Below, one piece after another: positions 24,646 through 35,885 of a DNA stretch of 64,000 bases. The notes beneath the pieces are model-generated. The model saw only the letters and a program-made list of their open reading frames with translations. It was not told the DNA's origin and did no database searches. The DNA lies in assembly GCF_050624435.1 (NCBI RefSeq), contig NC_134531.1:256942812-257006811 (forward strand). Direction: 5' to 3'. The stretch's first letter is position 1; each line of letters opens with the position of its first letter. The position numbers and the translations under genes were made by a program. Source of the DNA: Tenrec ecaudatus (lineage: Eukaryota > Chordata > Mammalia > Afrosoricida > Tenrecidae).

Positions 24646-25020
24646 AAGAAGAATATTATTCAATACGCAAAAATGATATTCTCTAAGAAGCAAAAGAACA
24701 AACAAATGTATCCTAGAAGAAGTACAGCCAGGATACTCCTAGGAAGCAAGTATGGCAAGACTTTGTCTCAGGCACTTTGGACCTGTTGTGAGGAGAGACC
24801 AATCTCTTGAAAAGGACATCATAAAGCAGAGGGGCAGCAACAAGGAGAAAAGGTCTTGACAAGATGGATTGACACAGTGGCTACAACAATGGCCCCAAAT
24901 ATAAACACTGGTGAGCACTGCGTAGGACCAGGCAGTGTTTCCTTCTGCTGTAGGCGGGGTTGACCTGAGTGGGACCTGGCCTGACCATGTCAAACAACAA
25001 GACCATGGTTGATGTCAGCT
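24646..25020 (+). mobile_element. BovB 3' terminal fragment, sense
   Basis: 'agaagtacagccaggatact' (24718-24737) through 'gatggattgacacagtggct' (24863-24882) to 'tcaaacaacaagacc'. It covers the same 3' interval as the preceding inverted fragment but is too diverged from it to be a recent palindrome. Confidence 0.8.
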
Positions 25021-25504
25021 AAACTTCTAACAACTCCACCACACTATCTAGTGGGTCTAAGATCATTCAATTCCATGGTAGTAGAATCCATTATTATATA
25101 TTCTGCTCTTTTCAAATTGTTTGAGTATTTCAGAGAATGCTAGAAATTCAGTCTAATTCTAGCGGGAAATATAGTCTCATCCACTTAGCCAGATTCATTT
25201 TTAAAGTACTATTTTAAGAGCTGAAGCTAATTTTAAGATTGATGAATCTGTCACATAAAATGAAGTAAATCATGATCCTCCCTTTGACAGATATGTTCTT
25301 TAAGTTGTTATCTAGTGAAAAGCAATTCAGTAAACATAAAATGCATCCATCAATTCCACCTTCTGAAAAACTAAACTTAAGGTACTGTAAAAAAAAATTT
25401 CAAAGGTCAAGTATATAAAAGATCAGATGTCAAGAGACACTCTATTTTGTTTGACACTAAAAGACAAATGAGTTTCTGGTAATATATTGAAAAACATTTC
25501 TTCT
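25021..25504. other. low-repeat DNA
   Basis: No feature recognised. Confidence 0.4.
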
Positions 25505-25672
25505 AAGATTGGCACTGCCGATGAGGTACTGGGCTGCTAACTGCAAGGTTCAAACTTACCTGTGGGAGAAGCAGAAGACTGCATGCCCTCATGAACATGT
25601 TAGTCTTAGAAGCCCAAAAAAGCATCACGCTGATCAGAATTCACTCAGGGTCTGTGGATTTGGTTTATTTTT
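25505..25672 (+). mobile_element. afrotherian-type SINE
   Basis: 'tactgggctgctaactgcaaggttcaaac' order (25526-25554), 'gcagaagactgc', and the 'gatcagaattcactcagggt' tail. Confidence 0.65.
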
Positions 25673-27683
25673 GATCTTCAGAGTCTGTGAAAATATCCTG
25701 TTATATTATTTTTATGTCTAATCTTTAAATCCCTTCTCAAGTGTAGCTATACAATCTTAAGGGTAAAGTCATTAGTGCTCCTATACTGATTCATCAAATA
25801 ATTTATAGGGACCCTGGTTCTACTGTCATGTTAATTTCACTAAGAAAGAATGTTGGAACAAGGGAACACACCGTGCTGCCCACTGTACTCACAGTTGGTG
25901 GTTTAACCCTTTTTAAAGTTCCTCAGATGGGGGGCTCCAGTCCTAGGGTCTCGGACTTGCATGTAAAACTTAATGGGCTTTTGAGAAGTATTATTTGATT
26001 TTGAATTTTTATTTTAAGACCTCTATTGGAATTTTAAAAAATGTTTTTAGTTAATATGTTCATGTTTCTGAACACATATCAATGGTAAATATGTATGCTA
26101 CCTTTTCATTACTGACTTCATTTTCCTTTGAAGATTTTATAGATATAAATTATATTTAGAGAAAATGGATCTATGATGAGCCATGTCTTTTATTACATCA
26201 ACGAGAGACAATTATTATGTGCCTCAAATATATGTACAATTATGTATAAGTTCCACTTCAGAAAAAGTTATCCACTCTCTAATTAAAATTTATAGACATA
26301 AAAGCTGATTTATCAATTTGTAGGCACAATAGCTTGGCTACCAATTTACAGGAAATAGAAACAACTCTACATGTGACATCTCCTCAAACTGTTATGTGTT
26401 TCTGTGGGACACTGCCGTTATTAGCTGGATGCAGAAACCTGAGGGAGAGGACTGACGTGCAGAGCGGTGAGGAAAGAGGAGATGAACAGCATCGTGGAAA
26501 AGTTGGGCATTTTAGGCACCATTTATCCTCAACTTTGGAACTATTCTGGTGTTAATGCTCCTAAAAGAGATTATTGTCATAGTAGTAAGATATACAAAGG
26601 ACAAACGTCTCAAAATATCTTAGTTAAAATCATTATCCAACTTTGACAAGCTTGGGGATTTAAGACCTATGAAGTAAGATAGGGCATGCCTTTCATTTTA
26701 AAGATTAGTTGTAGTTTTTCCCCTTTGAAGAGTAGAAGGGAAAACAGAATTTGTACAACTTATAAAAGAGAGAAAAATACACCATGTAATATATATATAT
26801 ATTTTTTTCAGTTAATCTTGGTTTTTTTTTCATTTTAAATGTCATTTCACCTTTAGTTGTGCTTATAGGCATATTACAAGAGAATTGCTTAAGACAGATC
26901 AATTGGACTATTCCTATATTCATGTAAGAATAGATTATAAATGTATTCATGGTTACAAAGCATTTTACATAAGTATATAAAATATTATTCCACTTGAAAA
27001 ATTATACAAAACCTAACTTAATATCTCATATGATAAATACTATATAAGTTATGAGATATAAACACTATGCCAGAATGAGAATAAACACTATGAATTCTGT
27101 TAAAACTGGTAACTATAGAAAATACATAATTAATTTTCTCCTCTTAGAGTTCCCATGGAAACTTGAAGGTGAGGTGATGAAAAGGAGTAGGATAAGGACT
27201 AGAATAGAAACATAATAATATCTACCATAAATGTAGCACTCTATATAGCTATTCTATAGGAACACCTTTTGGTAACACCTGAAACTTTTATATCTATTGG
27301 GCATATACTGCTCACCTTTTACAGACTCTTTGAGGTTTCTTGGGAACACTATATCCCAGTTATAGCATATGCTTTCAACTGTTAATAGCCAGTATAACTA
27401 TGTGAATCTTAGAAAACATTCCTTATTCTGCCAATCCTACCATCAAATCCACTTAAACATGAATTAATGACAAAATTGTATCAGTATACATAGTATCTCC
27501 ATAAATTGTTTCCTCAACTTCAACATGCCCTCCATTACTGAAAATACATGCATCAACAAAACATTTAAAGCAGAAAATAATTTAGTAATGAAAAGATACA
27601 TTTTGATGAAAGTCAAAGCCACAAAGTGCACGTGAATGTAACATATTTCAGAGTCTCAATGACTTTTTAGAAGGTTTAAAACA
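25673..27683. other. low-repeat AT-rich DNA
   Basis: An open frame at 26334-26555 has no domain I recognise. A short (TA)n tract lies at about 26790-26804. No gene claimed. Confidence 0.4.
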
Positions 27684-27742
27684 TTAGGGTTAGGGTTAGG
27701 TTTAGGGTTAGGGTTAGGGTTGGGTCAGGGTTAGGGTTAGGG
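27684..27742 (+). repeat. interstitial telomeric sequence (TTAGGG)n
   Basis: 59 bp of TTAGGG units, with one TTTAGGG-type slip and one TTGGGTCAGGG interruption. The vertebrate telomere repeat is embedded in otherwise AT-rich chromosome-internal sequence and followed by an A-rich tract (27747-27767). Confidence 0.97.
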
Positions 27743-30700
27743 AAGAAATAAAAAAAAAGAAAAAAATGCTGTAAAACAAAGAGGTGGTTAAATAGAAGTA
27801 GAACAATAAAAATGAGCCTTTCATTGGAACAGGAATATTTTCCAAAGTAATGTTTTTTAAGTTAAGATAAAATTATTTTAACTTGCTAGTAACAAGGAAT
27901 CATTTATCTGCATCTTTCAGATTTTAACTACAGGATGTATTATACATACTAGAAAATATATGAAATAAATATAACATATTTTTAATGTCATAGTATTTAT
28001 AATTGGTATACTTTTCATCATCTAACTCTTAAATCATACCACTCACTGGCTTCAACTCCTAATTTCTTTCATGAAGGAGCAGCATCAATTACTGACCTTA
28101 GCATCTCATCTCCACTCAAGCATTATAATGAGGAAGATCGTAAGCATCTTGCTGAAGAGAGGACATAATTTCTGGAATCATAAGATGTCAAAGAAGTAGC
28201 AATTACCTCTTAGTGATCAACAACAATACATTCATTTTTGCATAAAGACCCGTGATAATTTTACTGTGTTCAGGAAAACAAATGTTTTTAATATCCCAAT
28301 TATATACAAGACGTGACATGTCCTGAAGACTATGTTTAACAAGAGAAGTAGATCTCAGCCACATGAAGCTTATTGTAAACCGAGGCAGTTAGGACTCTAA
28401 ACAAGATGTAAACAAGCACATACTTAACTAGCAATACATATGAAACCACTGCATGGGAGTAAGAGACTTGGCTATTTGTTCCTGTAAAATTTACAATCTA
28501 AGTATCCTTGGGCAATTGTGTTCTGCTTATAGGGTCACTATTACATAGGGTCAACCCAACATTAATAGTTGTATTTTTATTTATTGTTTGCTTGTTCTTA
28601 TGAAAGAAGAGTTAAATTATTCCAAAAATCTTTTTCAGGATAATCTACCTTACCTTTGAGGCCAAGGAAAACATTTCTGGAAGAAGTAATATTTCTTTTC
28701 TGTTTTGAAGTCTGTGTATATTAGCTAGTTGGGGAAAAACATCTTGAATCCTTACACTGTGAAGCACTAAGCACACTCCAACTGACGATAAGACATGCAC
28801 TTCAACTACTTCAGAGAGATTTTTAAAAGGGACTTTTAATTTATCAAGTGACTAAAAGTGGAAATACTTATAAGTGGTTCACATATGTATCAAGGGAGAG
28901 AAGTAGATTTTGAGGGGATATTAAAGTAAACAAGAGAATCTTAGGTTATCAACAGACATAAATAAAGAGCATAATGCTAAATAGAGAATATGATGATAGA
29001 AAAATGTGTACATTCAATTCCTTTCAAACCAAAGCTAGGCCTTGACACAGAATTTGATGATAATGAAAATATTTCCCTACGCAGGTTATGCCTAGTACTG
29101 TCCCAAATAACCTTTCTTTCTTTACCAATATTTTAACAAGGTGTGTGGACACATGAGCCCCTGGAATAATGAACTATAAGGGAGACCTTCCTAGAGGCAT
29201 TTGAATACTCTTGACTTTCTAGTCTCTATGAGAATAGTTAACCCCACTAACTGCTGATGAGTGTAGCAGCAGGAAAACCCAGTATAAGGGACATTTTCTT
29301 ACATAGAAAGATCCAGATGGTTACTGTTGAGTATTTCAGATGGTTAATATTGATACGTGGACAGATTTGGGGAAAGGAGAATCATGGAAGGAATCCAAGC
29401 TCAGAGGGAGGAAAGGGCATATTTCCTTAACCAAGACTTTTAAAAGGGGCAGAATTTCCAATGAGGAAAGGAGACAACGTCCTTAAAATGGCAGGAACTG
29501 AGCATGTGCACAACCTCCAGAAATGACTGGATCGACCCTTGGTTTCCAGCCAGATGACTAGGGCACAATATGCACTTTGCCGTGCAAGTGCGTCATCTGT
29601 AAAGGAGAAGTATTGCACAAAATGCTGTCCAATAATGGAAGGCCCCCCATCGCCAACCTAAAAATATTGTATTTCTAGCCACTGGGGCACCTCTCAGACT
29701 ACCTAAGGGGCCAGTTTGCACAATTATATGAGATTTAACATTTTAATAACCTTAACTTGCTTCATTTGAACATCTGAATACATTCTTACAAGAATGAAAA
29801 GCATTGGAAACCTAAGGGCGTGAAGCCTCTAATTATTCCCAGTAACATCAGAAGTCATGACTCGAATCCCTGGACATCTACACCCATCAATAAACCATAG
29901 TAAGTGTCAGTCCTCTCAGGAAAATGTTTGCTCTAGCATTTTTCTCTTCTCTTTTTCTTGAAAAAATTTTAAGAGATTCAATGGGGGAAATTTTGAAAGG
30001 AGGAGGATGTACAGAGGCAGAAAATGTATACCTATGAGAATGTTCAGGCTTGCCTGGAATCTGAAGAATAAGATGGCAGTTCTTCCTTCTAATTCCGGGT
30101 CCTGGACACTGACCAAAGGTGTCAGAGGTCAATCTCACACCATGCGGGGACCTTGAAAAGGAACTTCCTCCGAAAGAATATATAACGTAACCATTGGCTA
30201 CCAGAGCATGTTATAAAGGGTTGGCTGACTAGCATTCTTGAGTTCTCTTGGTTGTCATAGATGACAGGGATATAACCTGAAATAGGTATAAGGGAACACA
30301 ACAACCAAGAAAGTGATCGTCTCAGGCAGTCCTACTCATAAACCCCACCCTAAGACCGTAAGTACATCACTACTTCTTCTGTCTCAGAAACATGCTGGGG
30401 AAAAGATTCGGTTTGGGTCTCCAGTTGAACCTAACTCTATAGCACCTCTCTAGTCTGCCTGGCCTTTGGGCACTCACACCATAGAAAGAACACATGAAAA
30501 ATAAAGTGTTGCATTTGCCAGATGATTTGGGGCAAGGACTACGCAAACACTGGCTATATATTAAACATATTAGCTCCAGAAAGCCATGGATATTGTTCCT
30601 TAGAATGTCTCTCATTCATCAGTACAAAAAGACACTCACAAGATACCGTTAAGAAAAACAATTTGAATTATATCTCAGGCTACTTAGAGCATCACATCTT

Positions 30701-31470
30701 CCTCCCTTAAATGAACAAATATCCCTCTTCAGTTTAGGGACATATGGAACTCTTCTATGGGACTTATGAGAATTTTTCTGACCTGCAAATGATAACCTTT
30801 ATGGCATAGAAAATTTTTTTAAAATATCATTGAAGCCATATAAGAAATGCAAGGAATATTTTGACTCCGGAAAAGAGCTGCCATCTTCATCCTTCTCCTC
30901 CTGTACAGTCACAGAATTTAGCAGACAGCTAGTGCTAACAACACCAGTCCTTATTGATGGAAGAGGCAGGGGTCCACCCAGATGGAGCCCCACACAAGGG
31001 TCTGTAGGCAAATAAGGAAAGGGTTTGCCCAGGGGTAGAGGTATAAAGACTCAATCGAGAATGTCAAGTGGTATGGGTGACACAGTAAGACCAATTAATT
31101 TTGGAAACCTGCGTCACAAAAAACACAGTAAGATTAGTTAATTCTAGAAGGCCAAGCTACAGGTTACACAGTAGGAATAGTTAATTCTGAAACCTAGGTT
31201 CGAAAGGGGTTTAGTTCTTTGGACAAGATGTAATGTGGACAGAGGAGCAGGCAATTCCCAACATCCCTCATGATTTCATCTGCTCTCTTTAAGGGAATCC
31301 GAATTTGAATACCATTGGATGCCTCTTTGGAGCTGCATCCTTCAACTATCCTGGCACTGTAGAATGTTCCTGGTTTATCCAGGAATTGTAAGACCTACTC
31401 TGCCCTCTTGCTGATCTTGGGAAAGAAGAAGCCAGAACATGTGGATGTAGAAGTGGACTGCTTCAAATGA
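27743..31470. other. mostly low-repeat DNA; right part may be ERV 5' sequence
   Basis: 27743-29100 shows nothing recognisable. From about 29430 to 31470 base composition rises, and stretches such as 29480-29600 look LTR- or leader-like. This would fit upstream parts of the gag relic that begins at 31470, but I cannot align them. No gene is supported. Confidence 0.35.
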
Positions 31471-32180
31471 GCAGCAAAGAAATTGACCGAAGACTCCAGG
31501 ACAATCCAATGGCCTTCTGATGAGGTGTGGCAGCCCTAGAGAAACCTACTAACCTAGATCACAAGGCTCCCAAGGGACAGATGGTGTTAAAAATAAGTTT
31601 ATTGCTTAAACTGCTCACAAAAAAAGAAGCCTAAAGATAAGTCCAGCAACCCCCACGGAATATCAATTAAAAGGGTATTTCTCCATGTTTCATAGTAGTG
31701 ATACAGAAGAGGAAGAGAGGGCCATGGAGAAGGAGAGAAAGAAAGAGAAGAGCCAGGCTCAGTGCATAGCTGACCTACAGTGACAGTGGCCTCAAAGACT
31801 ACAAATGGAACACTCAGAGGCACTCCCAATGAGACCTGTAACCAGGATAGGAAACCTGGATACTCGAAGTAAGAGTGACCAGGGTTAATACATCCCTGGA
31901 AGCCATGCCCTATATGCCAGAAGTTTGGCCATTGGGACAGGGGCTTCCGTAAAAACCAGAAAGACTTTTGGTTGGCAAGATCAATATTAGGGTCTTGAAC
32001 TGATAGGTCTTTTTGCTCTGATTAGATCCTACTAATAGCAACCCCCTCATGAACAGAGTTTGGGGTAACCCTTGAATTAACCTGGAGGCCTGTTAGTTTC
32101 CTTCTGGACACGGGACCTCTTTTCTCCTAGCCACTTTCCTCTCAAGAAACGTTCCTTCCTCAAAACATTTTCAGACACCC
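31470..32180 (+). pseudogene. endogenous retrovirus gag-pro relic, gammaretrovirus-like
   Basis: Three retroviral landmarks occur in the right order. First, the capsid C-terminal region has a conserved 'tNLDp.aPkGq..L' block near 31545-31595, then the charged 'DTEEEERa..KER' stretch at 31700-31745. Second, a nucleocapsid zinc knuckle (C-x2-C-x3-G-H-x4-C type) spans 31906-31947; its fourth ligand is Phe (TTC, 31945-31947) instead of Cys. Third, a protease active-site segment ending L-L-D-T-G lies at 32101-32115, followed by Pro where Ala is usual, and a stop at 32128. Knuckle and protease lie in the same frame with stops between them. The capsid tail is in another frame, so at least one frameshift separates them. 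The copy is inactive. No pol, env or paired LTR could be assigned. Confidence 0.75.
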
Positions 32181-32555
32181 GTTTTTAGTTATACCTAAAT
32201 GTCCCACATTACAATTGAAAAAAGATAACCCGAAGTAAGAACTAAGGTAACATTCTCCATGAAAACTAAGAAACCCACCCATCTAACAGCATTATTTTTC
32301 TAAAGAAAATCAAGTGAATTTAACACAGATAAAGAAAACCAGCTTAACACACAAGTATAAGCAACTGGAATTCCAGGTAGAGAACTTTGAGCCAAACCCA
32401 TACTGATTAGGCTCAGGGTGTTCATGTTCGCGACAAGAAGGGACACACCATCTGGCTCGAGACGAAAGAAAGATTAAAAGAATTTAGTGAAAAATACTTA
32501 CATCACCGTTACTGTGCATCGTGCTTCTATCAGTTAAATGTCCTTTTATTGCACT
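32181..32555. other. unassigned, possibly decayed ERV sequence
   Basis: No reverse transcriptase motif seen downstream of the protease relic before the next BovB fragment. Confidence 0.35.
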
Positions 32556-32925
32556 CCTGTTCTTCGATTGCTAAGACAATCCAGTCAATCACCGGACTGT
32601 GCACAACAGAACACAGCCGGGCCTCTACTGTGCGTCCTCACAATCAGTCTTGGGCTGGACCTCCCTGGTGCAGCCCCTCTGTCAATCCAGCTTGTTGAAG
32701 GCGTTCCTCTTTGTCACGACCCCAGTACTTTACACAGTGCGATATCTTTCTCCAGGAACTCGTCTCTCCTGATATGAGACAAAATGTTGCCATTCATGCA
32801 TCTAAGGAGCATTCTAGCTGTACTTGTTCTTTCAGAAAGCCATGGTCCTTAGTACAGTTCTTCAATGTCTGCATTGCTAGCTGTCGTACTTAGTGCCTGC
32901 ATTTTGAATACTAGTGTCATGGATT
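32556..32925 (-). mobile_element. BovB 3' terminal fragment
   Basis: Antisense BovB end: 'gcacaacagaacacagccgg' (32600-32619), 'gtcaatccagcttgttgaagg' minus its last base, and 'gcattctagctgtacttgttc' through 32925. Confidence 0.75.
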
Positions 32926-32928
32926 AGG

Positions 32929-33302
32929 AGCCCTGGCGGAGTAGTAGTTTTAAGTTGGGACACGATCTGCATTATCCGCAGTTCCAAACCACCAGCAACT
33001 CTGCGGGAAAAGACTGGGCTTTCTACTCCCGCAAACCAGAGGTTCTCAACCTGGGGGTCGCGACCCCTTTGGGGAGGGGTGTCGAATGAGCCTTCACGTG
33101 GGTTGCCCAATTCGTAACACTAGCAAAATTACAGTTATGAAGGAGTAACATAAATAATTTTACGGTTGAGGGGTCACCACAAAATGAGGAACTGTATTAA
33201 AGGGTCGCGGTGTGAGGAAAGCCAGTCTCAGCACCCCAAACCCAGTCGCCGAAATAACGGGGTGAGTCCACTTGACTCCGTGGAAATACATTTGGCTTGG
33301 GA
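32929..33302 (+). mobile_element. afrotherian-type SINE split by SPIN
   Basis: 'ggagccctggcggagtagta' (32927-32946), 'ccgcagttccaaaccaccagc' minus its last base, and 'ggctttctactcccg' form the head. After the SPIN insertion the tail resumes as 'cagtctcag...aaacccag' and 'cttgactccgtgg...tttggcttgg'. Confidence 0.75.
33037..33222 (+). mobile_element. SPIN-type hAT DNA transposon, partial
   Basis: Begins CAGAGGTTCTCAACCTGGGG and continues 'gtcgcgacccctttgggg', 'cagttatga.g.agtaac' and 'gaactgtattaaagggtcgc'. These are the diagnostic segments of non-autonomous SPIN elements. The right terminal inverted repeat is degraded after 'gtgaggaaag'. It sits inside the SINE at 32929-33302, so it is younger than that SINE. 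Confidence 0.8.
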
Positions 33303-33309
33303 GCTGTTG

Positions 33310-34490
33310 TAGCCGGTGCATGAATTCAAATATTTATTGTATTGATTGGATGTCCTTAAAGGGAGGTAGGTATCCTATCACTGACAGCATGGTCCTTCAA
33401 AATAGACATTGAAATGTTCTTTTTATTGATAACTATAACCCCATTCCTCTTGATTATTTCATTCCCTGCTTGACAAGCCATATGATTTTCTGATTCAAAA
33501 TGGCCACGAGCAGTCCATTTCAACTCATCAACACCTAGAATATCAATTTTGCGTTTCGTTGTATTTGTAAACACTTCCTCTTTTCCTAGAATCGTATGTT
33601 CCAAGTCCTTGTCTTCTCATTTTGAGTTGTGCCCCATCTACAAGTGAAGATCTGGAGGCTTTCCTCCATTCATGTCATCTTCGTGTCACTAGGATGATTT
33701 TACCTTGAGACCGCAGCTCCTCCTCTGCGATATGCTGAGTGCCTGTAGACCTGAGGGGGACAGCCCATTCTACCCCTATCTCTGACAGTTTTCACTTGTT
33801 TTTTCTAAATCATTTTAGTGGGGGCTCTTACAGTTCTTATCACAATCCATATATCCATTGTGTCAAACACATTTGTGCATATGATGCCATCATCATTTTC
33901 AAAACATTTTCTTTCTATTTGAGCCCTTGATATCAGCTCCTCATTTCCCCACTCCCCGACCCTCTCTCCCTCATGAACTCTTGATAATTTATAAATCTCC
34001 GTTCCCAAGTCTTCCACTGACCTCTCTGTCTCCCTTCACCCACTTTTCTGTTTTTCATCACCCTAGGAAGGAGTTTTGTGTAGGTCATTGTGATCGGTTC
34101 CCCTTTTCTCTCCCAACTTTTCCCTTACCCTCCTGGTCTCTCCATTCTCATTATTGTTCCTAAGAGGTTTATCTGTCCTAGATTCCCTGTGTTGCCAGCT
34201 CTTATCTGTCCCAGTGTCTATGCTCTGGTCAATGTTTGTTTCCATTCATCGGGCCTTCAGTGTCTGAAAATTTTTTGATTCTATGCATAATGTTTTCAGC
34301 AGCTGAGCCCTGGGACATGGAGAGCTGATTCTTTCTTCATAGTCTGTTCTTGTTTTGGAAGCTCCACTGGAGCCTCTTCACTTTGAATGATCCTGCTGGC
34401 ATTGAAGCTCTAGTGACATAGCTCTCAACATCAAAGCAACACACAAGCCACCGCAGTAGGACAAACTGACAGTCAAGTGCCCCTTTTTCT
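33310..34490 (-). mobile_element. RTE/BovB LINE 5' part, split by LINE-1
   Basis: Antisense BovB endonuclease region ('ctatcactgacagcatggt', 33374), through 'catttcaactcatcaacacc' to the 5' terminus 'caagccaccgcagtagg...ctgacagtcaagtgcccc' near 34450-34485. Together with 32556-32925 it may be one copy lacking its middle. Confidence 0.75.
33803..34235 (-). mobile_element. LINE-1 3' fragment, antisense
   Basis: 'tcattttagtgggggctctt' (33811-33830), then the standard antisense LINE-1 3' UTR to 'ccagtgtctatgctctgg'. Inserted in the BovB 5' part. Confidence 0.85.
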
Positions 34491-34499
34491 AAGGGAAGT

Positions 34500-35012
34500 G
34501 AAGTAGTTAACTATGTTGGACAGGGTTCTCTAGAGAGACAACCAAATTGCTAGTAATTATATATAAATATATTTATAAAGATAGATAAAAATACAAGAAA
34601 TGAACCGTTGAATTATATACAGATAGATAATACAAGAAATTAACAGTTAAATTATAAAGCAGTGAGACACTAGCAGTCCTTTAAGGCTTGAGTGCCGCCA
34701 GTTGCCAGTCCCCTTCTGTAGAGAGAGCTGGGCTATATATATCCAGGCAGCAAACAGCAAGGCAGGTCACCAACTGTCATCAACTGTCGGTCCCCAGCTC
34801 CAGAGATGAACATTCCAATCATGTGGGCTTAAAGGGACCTCAACTTGCAGCGACACGGTCCACAGGCTAGGCATCCCACAGGTAGTGTACCCCTTTAAAT
34901 TGAGGCACAGAACAAGCAAGGCGAGGCTCACCGAGCCATTTATCCCTCTGCCATTCAATTAATCCTACTTGTGTTTATCGGCCAGGCTGGCACAATAAAC
35001 TATCGCATTAAC
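34500..35012 (-). mobile_element. MaLR-like LTR, antisense
   Basis: On the minus strand it opens 'agtttattgtgccagcctgg' (revcomp of about 34984-35003), nearly the same opening as the LTRs at 13351 and 14901. It ends with 'ctctctagagaaccctgtcc' (revcomp of 34510-34529). The first 80 bp match the paired LTRs closely; the rest differs. Probably a solo LTR of a related subfamily. Confidence 0.6.
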
Positions 35013-35044
35013 AGAAACAGGTCTCCTAGTCAAAGTCTCCCTTA

Positions 35045-35885
35045 TTTAGGTCAGGTGCCTTTGAGTTAGTTCCAACCCTATGTGTAAGTTCACAAAACAC
35101 TTCCCTGGGCTATGTCATCATCAAGATTTTTCATCAGCTTGAGCCCACTCAGGCAGCCAATGTGGCCATTTATCGTGTCAAAGATCTCCCACTTTTTTTA
35201 CTGCCAGGCAAGTTCCCCAAGTGTGATGTCTGTTTCCAAGGACTGGTCTCTCCTAAGACCATGTCCAAAGTAGGTGAGATGAAGACTCACTCTCCTTGCC
35301 TCTAGAGCGCATCCAAGCTATATTTCTTACAAGACAGATTAGTTTGTTCTTTTGGAAGTCCATGGTACTTTCAATATATTTTGCCAGCACCTTATTTCAA
35401 ATGCATTGATGGTTCTTCATTCTCTCTTATTTAATGTCCAAATTCCATATGCATATGAGACCATGGAAAATACTATGGCCCCTTAATCCTCCAAGACACA
35501 TCCTTGCTTTTTTGAAGAGATTTGGCTTGTGCCGCAGATTTACCCAATGTGATACATACTTTGATTCATGACCATAAATTCTCAATTGAAACAAAATGAA
35601 ATTCTTGACTTCAGTCGGTTCTCTCTTTATCATGATGCTACCTATGCGTCCAGTTGCGAGAATTTTGATTCTCTTTACATTGAGTTGAAATCCATAATGG
35701 AGGTTGCAATCCTCGATCTTCATCAGTAAGTGCTTCAAGTCCTTCTCACTTTCAGTTTGCAAGGCTGCATCATCTGCGTATTGCTGATTGTCAATAAGCC
35801 TTTCTCCAATCCTGATGTCTCACTCTTCTTCATGTAATCCAGCTTTTCTGATGATTTATTCATCATCCAGATTGAACAACTATGT
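35045..35885 (-). mobile_element. BovB 3' part of a twin-primed insertion
   Basis: Antisense BovB from the 3' end ('ggtgcctttgagttagttcc', 35055) up through the reverse transcriptase. The catalytic box Y-A-D-D is intact at about 35768-35779 on the minus strand. It abuts at about 35886 a sense copy of the BovB 5' start. Confidence 0.8.

Noticed and set aside
24303-25020. Recent perfect palindrome
   Set aside because: The two BovB 3' arms differ at many positions when one is reversed, so they are independent copies and not a fresh inverted duplication.
26334-26555. 73-codon frame as a possible exon
   Set aside because: No recognisable domain, no convincing splice sites, and its length is expected by chance. 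Cross-species conservation would be needed.
35427-35762. 111-codon minus-strand frame as a host gene
   Set aside because: It is the BovB reverse transcriptase to connection region ('MKIEDCNLHYGFQLN'-like), with stops on both sides.
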